Shown here: positions 6,710-16,421 of the stretch, in pieces | How the letters are laid out: the number at the start of each line of letters is the position of its first letter | Position numbering within the stretch: the first letter of the stretch is position 1 | Assembly: GCF_000177535.2 (NCBI RefSeq) | Contig: NC_015673.1 | Span: 1,488,001 to 1,552,000 of the forward strand | Length of the DNA stretch: 64,000 bases | DNA from: Corynebacterium resistens DSM 45100 | GTDB taxonomy: Bacteria; Actinomycetota; Actinomycetes; Mycobacteriales; Mycobacteriaceae | Direction: 5' to 3' | Program-made: the position numbers and the translations under genes | Notes under the pieces: model-generated | What the model saw: the letters and a program-made list of their open reading frames with translations, nothing else | Databases searched by the model: none | Told to the model about the DNA's origin: nothing

Positions 6710-9610
6710 CTAGTCGCGGGGAACCTCGACCATTTCGTAGACCTCGATGCGGTCGCCAACTTCGATGTTCGGGTAGGACAGCACCATACCGCACTCGTAA
6801 CCGTGTGCGACTTCGGTGACATCGTCCTTCTCCCGACGCAGCGAGTCGATCGTGGCATCTTCCGTCACTACCGTGCCATCGCGAGTGAGGCGAACCTTGG
6901 CATTGCGACGAACCTTGCCGGTCTCCACCATGCAGCCGGCGATGAGGCCCACGGCAGAAGCCTTGAAGATTGCGCGGATCTCGGCGGTACCGATCTCCTT
7001 TTCCTCGTAGATCGGCTTGAGCATGCCCTTGAGCGCAGCCTCGATCTCCTCGATCGCCTTGTAGATGATCGAGTAGTAGCGGATCTCCACGCCTTCGGTA
7101 TTAGCAACTTCGGTTGCCTTGCCCTCAGCACGAACGTTGAAGCCAATGATCACGGCATCGGAAGCCGCAGCCAGATTGACGTTGGTTTCGGTTACGGCAC
7201 CAACACCACGGTCGATGATGTTCAGTGCTACCTCGTCATCAACCTCAATCTTCAGCAGTGCATCTTCCAGAGCCTCAACCGTACCGGCGTTATCGCCCTT
7301 CAAGATCAGGTTGAGGGTATTGGTTTCCTTCAAAACCTCATCCAGATCCTCAAGGCTTACACGCTTGCGGTTCTTCGCTTGCAACGCATTTCGACGCCGC
7401 GCGTTTCGGCGATCGGCAATCTGACGCGCGGTGCGATCCTCGTCGACCACGAGCAAGTTGTCGCCAGCACCGCAGACACTGGTGAGACCCAGCACCTGGA
7501 CCGGACGGGAAGGTCCGGCTTCCTGGACGTCATTGCCGTGTTCATCGATCATGCGGCGCACGCGACCGTGTGCATCGCCTACCACGATGGAATCGCCGAT
7601 GCGCAAGGTACCGCGCTGCACCAGAATGGTGGCCACAGGTCCGCGACCGCGGTCCAAGTGAGCCTCGATGGCTACACCCTGAGCATCCATGTCTGGGTTC
7701 GCACGCAGATCCAAGGAGGCGTCAGCAGTCAGCAGAACCGCCTCAAGCAGCGCATCGATGTTGGTGTTCTGCTTAGCAGAGATATCCACAAACATCGTGT
7801 CGCCACCGTACTCCTCCGGAATGAGGTCGTACTCGGTCAGCTGACCACGGATCTTATCCGGCTGGGCGCCTTCCTTATCGATCTTGTTCACTGCAACCAC
7901 GACAGGCACGTCGGCAGCCTTCGCGTGGTTGATGGCTTCCACCGTCTGAGGCATCACGCCGTCATCCGCAGCGACCACGAGGATGGCGATATCCGTGGAC
8001 TTCGCACCGCGGGCACGCATCGCGGTGAAGGCCTCGTGACCTGGGGTATCCAGGAAGGTAACCAACCGGTCGGAGCCCTCCATGTCAACGGCAACCTGGT
8101 AAGCACCAATGTGCTGGGTAATGCCGCCGGCCTCACCGGAGCCAACATTCGCCTGGCGAATGGTATCCAGCAAGCGAGTCTTACCGTGGTCCACGTGGCC
8201 CATAACGGTAACCACGGGAGGACGGTGAGCGAGATCCTCATCATCGCCCTCGTCCTCGCCGAACTGCAGATCGAAGCTTTCGAGAAGCTCGCGGTCCTCG
8301 TCCTCAGGCGACACGACCTCGACCTTGTAGTCCATTTCTTCACCCAACAGCTGCAAGGTTTCATCAGAAACGGATTGCGTAGCGGTCACCATTTCGCCCA
8401 AGTTGAACAATGCCTGAACCAATGCTGCTGCATCTGCCTCGATTTTCTCGGCAAAGTCAGCCAGCGATGCACCACGAGCAAGACGAATCTTCTGCCCCTT
8501 GCCGTTAGGCAGCTTCACGCCACCAACGACACTTGGAGCCTGCATTGCCTCGTATTCGTTGCGCTTCTGACGCTTCGACTTACGACCCTTGCGTGGAGGA
8601 CCACCGGGGCGCCCGAACGCACCAGCGGTGCCACCGCGGCGACCACCACGACCGCCGCGTGGGCCTCCTGGACCACCTGGTCCACCAGGGCCACCTGGAC
8701 CGCCACCACGGCCACCGCGACCACCGAATCCGCCGGACTTGGCTGGCATCTGCCCCGGGCTCGGGTGGCTCGGCATCATTGCTGGCGATGGACGACGTCC
8801 ACCACCTTGACGCTCAGCGCCACCGCCGGATCCACCGCGGGGGGCAGCCCCCGGCTTTGCGCCTGGGCGACCTGCACCGGGCTTGCCACCAGTACGCTGA
8901 CCTGGTCGAGGGCCACCCTGACCACCGCGACCACCGCCTGGACGTGGCATGTCGTTAGGGCCGGCCTGTCCACCACGTGGACGCGGAGCGGGTCGATCAG
9001 AACCGGAGGAGAATGGGTTATTCGCCACACGTGGAGCACGTCCACCGGGCTTAGGACCTGGCTTCGCTCCGGCTCCGGGCTTTGGTCCACCAGCAGCTGG
9101 ACCTGGCTTCGCTCCGGCTCCGGGCTTTGGTCCACCAGCAGCTGGGCCCGGCTTCGCTCCAGCACCTGGCTTAGGTGCAGCTGCCCCTGGGCGTGGGCCA
9201 CCTGGCTTAGGTGCCTTCTCCCCTGGCTTAACGCTGCTCGTCGGGGTTGTAGCAGCCTTAGCCACTGCCGGATTCACACCCGGCTTAGGGCCAGGCTTCG
9301 CTGCACCCGCTCCGGGCTTAGGTCCTGGTTTTGCACCGGTCTTCTTTGGCGCAGGTTCACTCTTCGTAGGAGTGGATCCAGCTGGAGTGCTGGTAGGAAC
9401 TGGCCCCTTGGCCTGTGTGGCGTCGCCACCAGATTTGGAACCAGAGCCTTCAACCCCGTAGTGCTTGCGCATCTTGCGCACGACTGGGGCTTCGACTGTG
9501 GATGATGCCGTTTTAACGAACTCGCCTTGTTCCTTCAGGGTGGCAAGCAATTCCTTGCTGGTCACGCCTAGTTGTTTTGCAAGTTCGTGTACACGTAGCT
9601 TTCCGGCCAC
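6710..9610 (-). CDS. infB: Translation initiation factor IF-2
   Basis: IF-2 is the GTPase that brings initiator tRNA to the 30S subunit and promotes subunit joining. The 966-residue protein begins with an IF2_N helix bundle ([19 protein letters not shown]). A low-complexity Pro/Gly/Ala/Lys/Arg linker follows at about residues 70-350. The G domain has GHVDHGKT at 471-478, DTPGHEAFT and NKID, and is followed by the domain II to IV region. The start is GTG at 9610 with AGGAGA upstream. The linker contains a 45-bp tandem repeat. The gene sits between ylxR and rbfA, as in most actinobacteria. Confidence 0.98.
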   Translation of the reverse strand: MAGKLRVHELAKQLGVTSKELLATLKEQGEFVKTASSTVEAPVVRKMRKHYGVEGSGSKSGGDATQAKGPVPTSTPAGSTPTKSEPAPKKTGAKPGPKPGAGAAKPGPKPGVNPAVAKAATTPTSSVKPGEKAPKPGGPRPGAAAPKPGAGAKPGPAAGGPKPGAGAKPGPAAGGPKPGAGAKPGPKPGGRAPRVANNPFSSGSDRPAPRPRGGQAGPNDMPRPGGGRGGQGGPRPGQRTGGKPGAGRPGAKPGAAPRGGSGGGAERQGGGRRPSPAMMPSHPSPGQMPAKSGGFGGRGGRGGGPGGPGGPGGPGGPRGGRGGRRGGTAGAFGRPGGPPRKGRKSKRQKRNEYEAMQAPSVVGGVKLPNGKGQKIRLARGASLADFAEKIEADAAALVQALFNLGEMVTATQSVSDETLQLLGEEMDYKVEVVSPEDEDRELLESFDLQFGEDEGDDEDLAHRPPVVTVMGHVDHGKTRLLDTIRQANVGSGEAGGITQHIGAYQVAVDMEGSDRLVTFLDTPGHEAFTAMRARGAKSTDIAILVVAADDGVMPQTVEAINHAKAADVPVVVAVNKIDKEGAQPDKIRGQLTEYDLIPEEYGGDTMFVDISAKQNTNIDALLEAVLLTADASLDLRANPDMDAQGVAIEAHLDRGRGPVATILVQRGTLRIGDSIVVGDAHGRVRRMIDEHGNDVQEAGPSRPVQVLGLTSVCGAGDNLLVVDEDRTARQIADRRNARRRNALQAKNRKRVSLEDLDEVLKETNTLNLILKGDNAGTVEALEDALLKIEVDDEVALNIIDRGVGAVTETNVNLAAASDAVIIGFNVRAEGKATEVANTEGVEIRYYSIIYKAIEEIEAALKGMLKPIYEEKEIGTAEIRAIFKASAVGLIAGCMVETGKVRRNAKVRLTRDGTVVTEDATIDSLRREKDDVTEVAHGYECGMVLSYPNIEVGDRIEVYEMVEVPRD
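9061..9150 (-). repeat. 45-bp tandem repeat in the infB linker
   Basis: Two near-identical 45-bp copies start at 9061 and 9106 (GCTTCGCTCCGGCTCCGGGC begins each), followed by a degraded third copy from about 9151. Each encodes a 15-residue Pro/Gly/Ala/Lys unit in frame, so copy number could vary without breaking infB. It is an expansion inside the disordered linker rather than a mobile element. Confidence 0.85.
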
Positions 9611-9770
9611 TACTCTCCTTCGTGTTGGTGGAGCCGCAGGCCGGAGCTGATTGACGTCAGGCTCAGGCTACGTACGGCTCCCGTACTGTGTGGTACTCAT
9701 CGCTGATGCAACTTCATTGGACGCTGCTTCATCGTGTGCTCATCAGTAATCGGGTACTTTCTCTGGTCTC

Positions 9771-10079
9771 TTAAGGGTTCGCCGCTTGCGACGGCAAGCC
9801 CTCAATATAGGTACGGACGGGGTCCACGTCGATCGCTTTCGCGTTCGACACCTTCAGAGCGCGGGCAAATGCCCGCCTCGTGTGCGCCACATGAAAGGCC
9901 TCCAACGTTGGTTGGATCCACGCTCCCCGGCCACCCAATCTGCGGGTCGGATCCGGCAATACCGTTACCGTTTCCGATCCTTTTTCAACTGCCACCACCC
10001 TCAACAGCTGAGGTACGGGAAGTACTTCCCGCGTGGCAATGCACGTTCGCTGGGGTACGTGGGACTCATTCGAGTTCAT
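9771..10079 (-). CDS. ylxR: YlxR-family (DUF448) RNA-binding protein
   Basis: This small 102-residue protein shows the YlxR signature PQRTCIATRE near the N-terminus and GGRGAWIQP in the middle. The family binds RNA or nucleoid components and is always close to nusA and infB. I set the start at ATG 10079 (MNSNESHVPQRTC), with AAAGG about 6 nt upstream. An in-frame extension to 10121 is less likely because homologues start close to the PQRTC motif. It is 190 nt downstream of nusA, across an intergenic stretch with three hairpins, and 160 nt upstream of infB. I see no further gene in 9611-9770. Confidence 0.85.
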   Translation of the reverse strand: MNSNESHVPQRTCIATREVLPVPQLLRVVAVEKGSETVTVLPDPTRRLGGRGAWIQPTLEAFHVAHTRRAFARALKVSNAKAIDVDPVRTYIEGLPSQAANP

Positions 10080-10147
10080 CTCTCGCCTTTCGTCTACACG
10101 TTCCACCCAGTGGGCGCGCACTCGATATTCGAATGTGGGGCGCGGTT

Positions 10148-10260
10148 AGCCCTGCGACAGGGCGCACTAAGCCAGCCAATGACCGCTTGTGCGGTCAAGA
10201 CCATTCCCCAGTCTAACGTGAATTGCCCGCTAGACGGTAACTGCCACCCCTCGAGGGTGG
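10148..10260. repeat. Three consecutive short hairpins between nusA and ylxR
   Basis: Three separate inverted repeats lie in 113 bp: GCCCTG-CGA-CAGGGC (10148-10162), TGACCGC-TTGT-GCGGTCA (10180-10197) and CCACCC-CTCGA-GGGTGG (10244-10260). All stems are perfect and have short loops. None has a U-tract, so they are more likely RNA-processing or stability elements than intrinsic terminators. Confidence 0.6.
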
Positions 10261-10269
10261 GGTTCTCGC

Positions 10270-11265
10270 TTACTGCGCGGCATCAGTTTCCGGGCGGATA
10301 TCGATTTTCCATCCGGTCAGGCGCGCAGCCAGACGGGCATTCTGACCTTCCTTGCCAATAGCCAAACTCAGTTGGTAATCGGGAACAACCGCCCGAGCCA
10401 CCTGAAAATCAGGATCGGTGACGTCAACACGCACAACCTTTGAGGGCGATAGCGCATTCCCCACATAAACTGCGGGGTCCTCCGAAAAGTCAATAATGTC
10501 GATCTTCTCCCCACCCAGCTCGCGCTGGATAGCTGCCACGCGCTGTCCTCGCGGACCAATGCAGGCACCCTTGGCGTTAAGCCCCTTGATCGTGGAGCGC
10601 ACCGCGATCTTGGTACGGTGGCCGGCCTCACGGGCAACTGAAACGATCTCCACAGAACCGTCTGCGACCTCAGGAACCTCAAGCGCAAACAGCCCACGCA
10701 CCAGCTCCGGGTGGGTACGCGACATGATGATTTGCACGAAGCGCGAGTTCTTAATCACATCAGTGACATACGCCTTCACGCGCATGCCGTGCTCCAGCTT
10801 CTCACCTGGAAGTTGCTCGGCCGGCAAGATCTCGCCGTCCTTGCCCTTGGCCTCCGTACCGAGGTGCACTACCACCACACCACGCTCGTTAGCCATCGCA
10901 TTGCGTGTGACCACACCCGAGACCACGCGGTACCGCAGGTCAGCGTACTCATCGTAGTCTCGTTGCACACGGGCTTCCTTAATGCGGTAGCGAATCGCAT
11001 CGCGAACAGCCATTGCGCCAGCGCGACCGAAGTCGCTTGGAGTGTCATCGAATCGACCGGTAACTTCGCCGTCTTCATCCCGTTCGACTTGGTAAACGGT
11101 GACTTCGCCACTGGTTCCGTCAATGTCTACTTCGACCCACCCCTCGTAACGGGTCAGTTCTTTGTAGGATTCCAGCAGCCCCCGCTTGATCCCGTTGATG
11201 AGGTCGTGGAATTCCACGCCTTCTTGAGCTTCCAGCGCCCGCAGCGCAGCCATATCAATATTCAC
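10270..11265 (-). CDS. nusA: Transcription termination/antitermination factor NusA
   Basis: NusA binds RNA polymerase and nascent RNA and modulates pausing, termination and rRNA antitermination. The 331-residue product has the N-terminal polymerase-binding domain, then S1 (about 130-200), KH1 and KH2. It shows KGACIGPRGQRVAAIQRELGG and, near the end, LSLAIGKEGQNARLAARLTG. It lacks the acidic C-terminal repeats of proteobacterial NusA, as usual in this phylum. The GTG start at 11265 is preceded by GAGGAGC. It lies 30 nt behind rimP in the same operon. Confidence 0.97.
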   Translation of the reverse strand: MNIDMAALRALEAQEGVEFHDLINGIKRGLLESYKELTRYEGWVEVDIDGTSGEVTVYQVERDEDGEVTGRFDDTPSDFGRAGAMAVRDAIRYRIKEARVQRDYDEYADLRYRVVSGVVTRNAMANERGVVVVHLGTEAKGKDGEILPAEQLPGEKLEHGMRVKAYVTDVIKNSRFVQIIMSRTHPELVRGLFALEVPEVADGSVEIVSVAREAGHRTKIAVRSTIKGLNAKGACIGPRGQRVAAIQRELGGEKIDIIDFSEDPAVYVGNALSPSKVVRVDVTDPDFQVARAVVPDYQLSLAIGKEGQNARLAARLTGWKIDIRPETDAAQ

Positions 11266-11295
11266 TTGTGTGCTCCTCGATGAGACTTTCGGTTT

Positions 11296-11898
11296 TTATC
11301 GACGATCGATCATTGCATCATAAGCGCTGGCCTGCAAACCGACCAAGTGCTGTTCGGCCTCGGGAACCTTGGAAAACTCAATCTCCACGCGTGCGCCTGA
11401 CACCTCTTCCAACGAGTGCAGAGACACATTGAGTTCTTTGCCCTTCTTAAAGATAAGGATGACACCGTCTTCGGCCGCCTGCGCCACACGAGCTTTCGCC
11501 CCCTTTAGTGGCCCTTCAGGTAGCTTCACCAGACGTCCTAGGTTCTTCACCCAGTGCCGGGGTTTCACAATTGGTGCCGACGCCCCCGCGGAGCCCACCT
11601 CAAGCGTATAACCGGGCCCAAAGTTCAGCTGGCCTTGTTCTTCGGCTCGATCCAACTCTGCAGAAATATCACGGCTGAGCTGTTCTACGGCATCCAAATC
11701 TGGACCTGTGAACTCATGTGGCTGAACTTCGGTGGCGCTAGCCAAGGTAGTTGGTACAGCCACTTCACTGTCTACGAAAATCTTGACACTGGATTTCGCG
11801 CCGGCCCTTGCGACTTGAATGTCTTCAATCACGCAGCCGTACTGGTGTACGACAGTTTCCAAGAGGCTCTTTAACTGGGTTGTGCTCGGGAATGCCAT
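11296..11898 (-). CDS. rimP: Ribosome maturation factor RimP
   Basis: RimP assists late 30S assembly. The 200-residue protein starts at ATG 11898 (MAFPSTTQLKSLLETVV), giving the normal domain spacing. Family features include DAVEQLSRDISAELD, YTLEVGSAGASAPI and an SH3-like C-terminal half (KGAKARVAQAAEDGVIL). A longer frame to 12090 overlaps the divergent lipoprotein gene and is rejected. TAATCT (11911-11906, minus) lies 7 nt before the ATG and there is no Shine-Dalgarno sequence, so this operon-heading gene is probably leaderless. nusA, ylxR and infB follow. Confidence 0.93.
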   Translation of the reverse strand: MAFPSTTQLKSLLETVVHQYGCVIEDIQVARAGAKSSVKIFVDSEVAVPTTLASATEVQPHEFTGPDLDAVEQLSRDISAELDRAEEQGQLNFGPGYTLEVGSAGASAPIVKPRHWVKNLGRLVKLPEGPLKGAKARVAQAAEDGVILIFKKGKELNVSLHSLEEVSGARVEIEFSKVPEAEQHLVGLQASAYDAMIDRR

Positions 11899-11905
11899 GG
11901 CACGT

Positions 11906-11915
11906 AGATTACTAT
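11906..11915. promoter_or_regulatory. Overlapping divergent -10 elements of rimP and the DUF4439 lipoprotein gene
   Basis: The two start codons (11898 minus, 11924 plus) are only 25 bp apart. TAATCT on the minus strand (11911-11906) is 7 nt from rimP. TACTAT on the plus strand (11910-11915) is 8 nt from the lipoprotein ATG. The hexamers share two base pairs, so both promoters cannot be melted by separate polymerases at once. This implies mutually exclusive initiation if both are real. Confidence 0.6.
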
Positions 11916-11923
11916 GACCCTTG

Positions 11924-12997
11924 ATGTTCAAGCATGTTCCGTTCAGTTCCGCTTCTGTCCACCAAACCCACACCGACATCCCACCGCGTCGTCCACTGGC
12001 GCTGGATCGGCGGGGATTCCTGCTAGGCGGGATAGCAGCCTTCGGAACGTTGACGCTGAGCGCCTGCACATCCGATGGAGCTTCCCTCACGGGTGTTTTT
12101 GCCGCTTCTCCTCAACCCGATGAGAAGCTGGTGAACTTTTATTGGGCACTCAAGGATGCGGCCGAGGCGGCGTCGGGAAAAAAGGCAGCGGGATTAAACG
12201 CGACGGCGAAGGTATATGAAGGCCAAGCTGCGCTGCTGGCGAAGGAGATTTCTCGGCAATGCGGACGAGACGATGAAGGCAAAGCACCCGAGCAATGTGC
12301 GGCGACAACTGCTCCATCGGCTCGGCCCAGCGCAGCGAACGATTCCAACACGGCACCTAATGACGAGAAACTACGTAAGAGTGCGCTGACGTTGATCACT
12401 GCGCCAGCAAGTTCCGGCAAAGAAGATGCTCTCCAATCCAATCGGGCGGTCGCTGGGATTGCGACTGGGATCTATGCTGCGCTCGCTGTGACTAGCAATA
12501 GCGCCGCGCTAGAGGAAGCCCAGCGTATTGACGAAAAAGCGGTAGCTGATGGTTTTGGAGGAGCCCAAGGAGAAGCCCTCGAAGCCCTCGCGGATGCGAT
12601 CGATATGACGTATGGGGCGATCTACGTTAGTGGTTTGGCGCTAGCCGCCGACGGTGGCAATAACCGCGAGACGTTGCGCGCAGTGGCGGATAGGTTACGT
12701 GATTTCCGCGAGTCCGCGCTTGCCGTTTTGGAAGCGGCCACTGCAGATCAGCCGATACCCCAGGCCAGCTATCAACCCCCGGGTGGAGCTCCTAAGGACT
12801 CCGCTTCGGCGCTGGAAACTCAATTGAAGTGCACCCAGCCGATTACAAAGCAGCTGCGCTTTCTGGTGACGCAGACCAACCGGTCAGAGTCTCGGGAATT
12901 CGCAGCAAGGTGGTGTGGATTGATCGCGCGTTTGGAGGCAGCCCTTGAGCGTGCCCAAGGGAATAATCCCTTGGATCACGCCACGCGGGGCGCATGA
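11924..12997 (+). CDS. Tat-exported lipoprotein with DUF4439-like ferritin-fold domain
   Basis: The 357-residue product has a twin-arginine signal (DRRGFLLGG, arginines 29-30), a hydrophobic run and a lipobox ending LSAC with Cys48. It is therefore probably exported folded and lipid-anchored outside the membrane. The rest is Ala-rich and helical. The C-terminal part (ASGLALAADGGNN-type helices, residues about 170-350) resembles the DUF4439 ferritin-like domain found next to rimP and proS in mycobacteria. No metal-binding EXXH pair is obvious. The function is unknown. The ATG at 11924 follows TACTAT by 8 nt and has no ribosome binding site. The gene converges on proS with a 4-bp gap. Confidence 0.75.
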   Translation: MFKHVPFSSASVHQTHTDIPPRRPLALDRRGFLLGGIAAFGTLTLSACTSDGASLTGVFAASPQPDEKLVNFYWALKDAAEAASGKKAAGLNATAKVYEGQAALLAKEISRQCGRDDEGKAPEQCAATTAPSARPSAANDSNTAPNDEKLRKSALTLITAPASSGKEDALQSNRAVAGIATGIYAALAVTSNSAALEEAQRIDEKAVADGFGGAQGEALEALADAIDMTYGAIYVSGLALAADGGNNRETLRAVADRLRDFRESALAVLEAATADQPIPQASYQPPGGAPKDSASALETQLKCTQPITKQLRFLVTQTNRSESREFAARWCGLIARLEAALERAQGNNPLDHATRGA

Positions 12998-13001
12998 AAC
13001 C

Positions 13002-14780
13002 CTAAGCGGTGAGCTGCTGCTGCACCGCAGAAACAGCATCCTCGTAGGCTACTTCCAGTTTGTCTCCGGACAGCCTATTGCGGAGCTCGACCTTGCCCTC
13101 AGCAAAACCACGCCCCACCACGACAACGAGGGGCATACCGAGTAGCTCGGAATCCTTGAACTTCACGCCTGGGGATACCTTCGGCCGGTCGTCGATCAAA
13201 ACATCCAACCCCGTGGAGGACAGCTCTGTGGTCAGCTTCTCCGCCGCCTCAGCGGCTGCAGCATCCTTATTCGCAATGACGACATGAACGTCATACGGTG
13301 CTACGGCCACCGGCCAGCGCAAGCCGTATTCGTCATGCATTTGTTCGGCCAGCACGGCTACCAAGCGAGATACGCCAATGCCGTAGGACCCCATGGTGGG
13401 CACTGCACGCTTGCCATTCTCATCGAGGATCTGAACGTCAAAGGCTTCAGTGTATTTGCGACCGAGCTGGAAAATATGCCCGATTTCGATACCCCGAGCC
13501 AAGGTCAATGCACCCTTGCCGTCCGGCGATGGATCGCCTTCCTTCACCTCGGCAGCTTCGATGAAGCTATCTGGAGTGAAGTCGCGACCTGCCACCATAT
13601 TGAGCACATGGTGATCCTTTTTATCCGCGCCAGTAATCCACCGTGTGCCTTCCACAACACGTGGATCGGCGAGAAGCTTCACACCGTTGGCAGCCAACCC
13701 CTGTGGGCCGACGAACCCCTTGACGAGGAAAGGATGCTTCGTGAAATCATCGTCCTCAGCCAGGGCCACCTCGGCAGGTTCTAGCGCCGCTTCAAGTCGC
13801 TTCATGTCGACTTCGCGGTCGCCAGGGATCAGTACGCCGGCGAGGTGACTACCCATAGGCTTCCCTTCGTCATCCACACCGTGTTCGGTGATCTTCACAA
13901 CAACGCATTTGAGGGTATCTTCAGCACTCACGGCGCGACCATCAACAGTGATACCAGCTTCGTTAGCCCATTTCACCAGCGCATCAATAGTCGTTGTGTT
14001 CGGGCTCTCGCGCACCTCCAATGCAGGCTGCCCGTCAATAGGTCGGGGATCCGGCGCTTGTGTAACAACTGCCTCAACGTTCGCGGCATAGTCCGATCCG
14101 GTGGAGCGCACAAACGTGTCCTCACCGTTTTCCGCCACTGCGAGGAACTCCTCCGAGGCGGAACCACCCATCGCACCCGAGGTTGCCGCACAAATGGCAT
14201 ATTGCACGCCCAAGGTATCGAAGATTTTTTGGTATGCCTCGCGATGCTTGTGGTAGCTGCGCTCAAGCCCTTCATCGTCCATGTCGAAGGAGTACGAATC
14301 CTTCATGATGAACTCACGACCACGCAGGATGCCTGCACGGGGGCGTTCCTCATCGCGGTATTTGTTTTGGATCTGGTAAAGCGTGACGGGGAAATCCTTA
14401 TACGAGTTGTACTCTCCCTTTACCACTGAGGTAAACATCTCCTCATGTGTGGGGCCAAGCAGATAATCCGCTCCCTTGCGATCCTTCAGGCGTAGCAAGG
14501 CATCGCCATACTCGGTCCACCGCCCGGTCGTTTCATAGGGTTCGCGAGGCAGCAACGCTGGGAAGCTGAGCTCCTGCGCTCCGATTGCGTCCATCTCATT
14601 ACGAACGACATTTTCCACCTTGCGCAGCACGCGCAATCCCAGTGGCAACCACGAGTAAACACCGGGGGCAGCACGACGGATATAACCGGCACGAACCAGC
14701 AGCTTGTGGCTTGGTACTTCTGCGTCCGCTGGGTCGTCACGCAGCGTGCGAAGGAACAGGGTAGACATGCGGGTAATCAT
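13002..14780 (-). CDS. proS: Prolyl-tRNA synthetase (bacterial ProRS type)
   Basis: ProRS charges tRNA-Pro with proline. The 592-residue length and the presence of an INS-type editing insertion (about 220-400) mark the long bacterial form. Class II motif segments are visible: [40 protein letters not shown] (motif 2) and [18 protein letters not shown] (motif 3). I take ATG 14780 ([10 protein letters not shown]); the second ATG at 14768 is the alternative. TAAAGT lies 8 nt upstream of 14780 and there is no Shine-Dalgarno sequence, which favours a leaderless start. The gene diverges from yaaA. Confidence 0.96.
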   Translation of the reverse strand: MITRMSTLFLRTLRDDPADAEVPSHKLLVRAGYIRRAAPGVYSWLPLGLRVLRKVENVVRNEMDAIGAQELSFPALLPREPYETTGRWTEYGDALLRLKDRKGADYLLGPTHEEMFTSVVKGEYNSYKDFPVTLYQIQNKYRDEERPRAGILRGREFIMKDSYSFDMDDEGLERSYHKHREAYQKIFDTLGVQYAICAATSGAMGGSASEEFLAVAENGEDTFVRSTGSDYAANVEAVVTQAPDPRPIDGQPALEVRESPNTTTIDALVKWANEAGITVDGRAVSAEDTLKCVVVKITEHGVDDEGKPMGSHLAGVLIPGDREVDMKRLEAALEPAEVALAEDDDFTKHPFLVKGFVGPQGLAANGVKLLADPRVVEGTRWITGADKKDHHVLNMVAGRDFTPDSFIEAAEVKEGDPSPDGKGALTLARGIEIGHIFQLGRKYTEAFDVQILDENGKRAVPTMGSYGIGVSRLVAVLAEQMHDEYGLRWPVAVAPYDVHVVIANKDAAAAEAAEKLTTELSSTGLDVLIDDRPKVSPGVKFKDSELLGMPLVVVVGRGFAEGKVELRNRLSGDKLEVAYEDAVSAVQQQLTA

Positions 14781-14788
14781 GTTTGAAG

Positions 14789-14837
14789 ACTTTACCCTGT
14801 GCCCGAGACATTCCACGCAGCACCGGGGTATTAATCT
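14789..14837. promoter_or_regulatory. Divergent leaderless promoters of proS and yaaA
   Basis: TAAAGT on the minus strand (14794-14789) is 8 nt from the proS ATG. TAATCT on the plus strand (14832-14837) is 8 nt from the yaaA ATG. The starts are 65 bp apart, so the -35 regions overlap or interleave between the two hexamers. Confidence 0.55.
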
Positions 14838-14845
14838 GGGGTGCC

Positions 14846-15610
14846 ATGTTGATCGTGCTTCCCCCTTCCGAAACTAAGTCCGTCGGCGGCGACGGAGCAC
14901 CCTTGAACTTCGCCGGCCTCAGTTTTCCCCTGCTCAACTCAACGCGTGAAAGTATCGCCCACGACCTAGCCTCACTGGATGATACGCAAGCAATGGCAGC
15001 GCTGGGTCTCTCTGAAAAACTCCGCGTTGAAGCCGCTCACAATCGCGCACTATTTGACTCCCCCACCCAACCTGCAATTCTGCGTTACACGGGTGTGTTG
15101 TATGACGCCCTCGACGTTCCCTCGCTGCCCCCATCGGCATGGCGGAACCTTGCGATCGGATCGGCGCTTTTTGGAGTGGTGATGGCTGCCGATCCTATAC
15201 CGCACTACCGGCTATCGGGCACGGTCAAACTGCCCCCTTCCAATGACACATTGAAGAAGCGCTGGGGTTCCCAGATCACGGACACATTGGCGTCATACCA
15301 AGATAAAGCCGGCGGACCGATCGTCGACCTCCGCAGTGGCACCTACCAACAGCTGGGCAAACTGCCAGGCGCAATCACTGTGCGGGTGGAAAGCGAACAA
15401 ACCGATGGCTCTCGCAAGGTCGTCAGTCACTTCAACAAGCACTACAAGGGCCTTGTTGCACGGGAATTGGCGACCTGTGGTTCGACGCCCCGCGCAATCA
15501 ACGACATCGCCGGCATCTTGGCTAACGCGGGCATGTGTGTAGAGCTACCCGGTGACTCTGCCCGCGGCAGCAAAATCACCGAACTCACGTTGGTTGTCAG
15601 CCAACACTAA
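14846..15610 (+). CDS. yaaA: Peroxide stress protein YaaA (DUF328 family)
   Basis: The 254-residue product starts [12 protein letters not shown], the classical YaaA opening, and contains [20 protein letters not shown] and a DLRSGTY segment. In E. coli YaaA lowers free iron and DNA damage during peroxide stress. The fold binds DNA, but the mechanism is not settled. Start codon ATG 14846 is 8 nt behind TAATCT and has no ribosome binding site. The stop codon overlaps the stop codon of convergent cobA by 4 bp in total, leaving no room for a dedicated terminator. Confidence 0.9.
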   Translation: MLIVLPPSETKSVGGDGAPLNFAGLSFPLLNSTRESIAHDLASLDDTQAMAALGLSEKLRVEAAHNRALFDSPTQPAILRYTGVLYDALDVPSLPPSAWRNLAIGSALFGVVMAADPIPHYRLSGTVKLPPSNDTLKKRWGSQITDTLASYQDKAGGPIVDLRSGTYQQLGKLPGAITVRVESEQTDGSRKVVSHFNKHYKGLVARELATCGSTPRAINDIAGILANAGMCVELPGDSARGSKITELTLVVSQH

Positions 15611-16359
15611 GCGAGCCCGGCCACTTCACCGATGATGTACACCGCCGGCGATGTAATTCGCTCCCGTTCGAAAGTTTCCGCGAGGCTGGCGAGTTGGCAA
15701 CGGAAAACGCGCTCTCGGTCGGTGGTACCTTCCTGAATCACCGCAGCGGGCGTTTCCGCGGCCAGCCCTCCACTGATCAGCGCCTCGGAAATCGGCCGAA
15801 CATTTTTCACTCCCATGATCACACTGATGGTGCCGCCACTCGTCGCTAATGCCTGCCAGTCCACGAGAGATTTCGTGTGTCCTGGAGGAAGATGCCCCGA
15901 GACCACTGTGAACGAATGCACAAGTCCGCGCTGTGTAACAGGGATACCGGCCAGCGCCGGAACGCTAACAGCACTGGTTACACCGGGTATTACCTCACAC
16001 GGCACTCCGGCTTGGGCACAGGCTTGAACCTCCTCAAACCCGCGCCCAAAAACGAAAGGGTCCCCGCCTTTGAGCCGCACCACGTTCTTGCCCGCCCGCG
16101 CATGCTCCACTAACAGTTCATTGGTCTTCCTTTGAGCGACCTGTTTACCGTAGGGCAGCTTCGCCACGTCGATCACTTCTTTCGACGCCACATCGCACAG
16201 CTTTTCCAAATCTCCCGATGGGCCAAGGTGATCCGTGAGGATGACATCCGCAGCTTGAAGCGCACGCATACCGCGAATGGTGATCAGATCCCAGGCACCG
16301 GGCCCGCCACCAATCAGAACGACGCGGCCGGACGGAAAAGAATTGGTTGTTGCGGTCAT
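15607..16359 (-). CDS. cobA: Uroporphyrinogen-III C-methyltransferase (SUMT)
   Basis: SUMT methylates uroporphyrinogen III at C-2 and C-7 with S-adenosylmethionine, giving precorrin-2 for sirohaem or cobalamin. The 250-residue protein has VVLIGGGPGAWDLITIRG at the N-terminus, VVRLKGGDPFVFGRG near residue 95 and the PGVTSAVSVPALAGIPVTQRG active-site stretch. There is no fused oxidase/chelatase (CysG) or uroporphyrinogen synthase domain. TATTCT (16373-16368) is 8 nt before the ATG, without a Shine-Dalgarno sequence. Sirohaem for assimilatory reductases is the likelier use, as no cobalamin genes are nearby. Confidence 0.93.
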   Translation of the reverse strand: MTATTNSFPSGRVVLIGGGPGAWDLITIRGMRALQAADVILTDHLGPSGDLEKLCDVASKEVIDVAKLPYGKQVAQRKTNELLVEHARAGKNVVRLKGGDPFVFGRGFEEVQACAQAGVPCEVIPGVTSAVSVPALAGIPVTQRGLVHSFTVVSGHLPPGHTKSLVDWQALATSGGTISVIMGVKNVRPISEALISGGLAAETPAAVIQEGTTDRERVFRCQLASLAETFERERITSPAVYIIGEVAGLA

Positions 16360-16367
16360 GGGACAAG

Positions 16368-16405
16368 AGAATACCCCAACCTAGACAGCTCGGTCTAAGT
16401 TGGGG
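16368..16405 (-). terminator. mqo terminator hairpin abutting the cobA -10 element
   Basis: Minus strand 16405-16374: CCCCAACTTAGAC, loop CGAGCT, GTCTAGGTTGGGG, a 13-bp stem with one mismatch. It is followed at once by TATTCTCTTG. The U-rich tail of the hairpin (16373-16368) is also the putative TATTCT -10 hexamer of cobA, so the terminator and the next promoter share sequence. Confidence 0.7.
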
Positions 16406-16421
16406 TTCGGTTGTTCGGGCG

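Noticed and set aside
6803..9505. A 900-codon open frame on the plus strand opposite infB
   Set aside because: It mirrors infB codon structure, has very low-complexity sequence (Trp/Ser/Thr/Arg runs) and no ribosome binding site or recognisable domain. It is a composition artefact of the Gly/Pro-rich linker.
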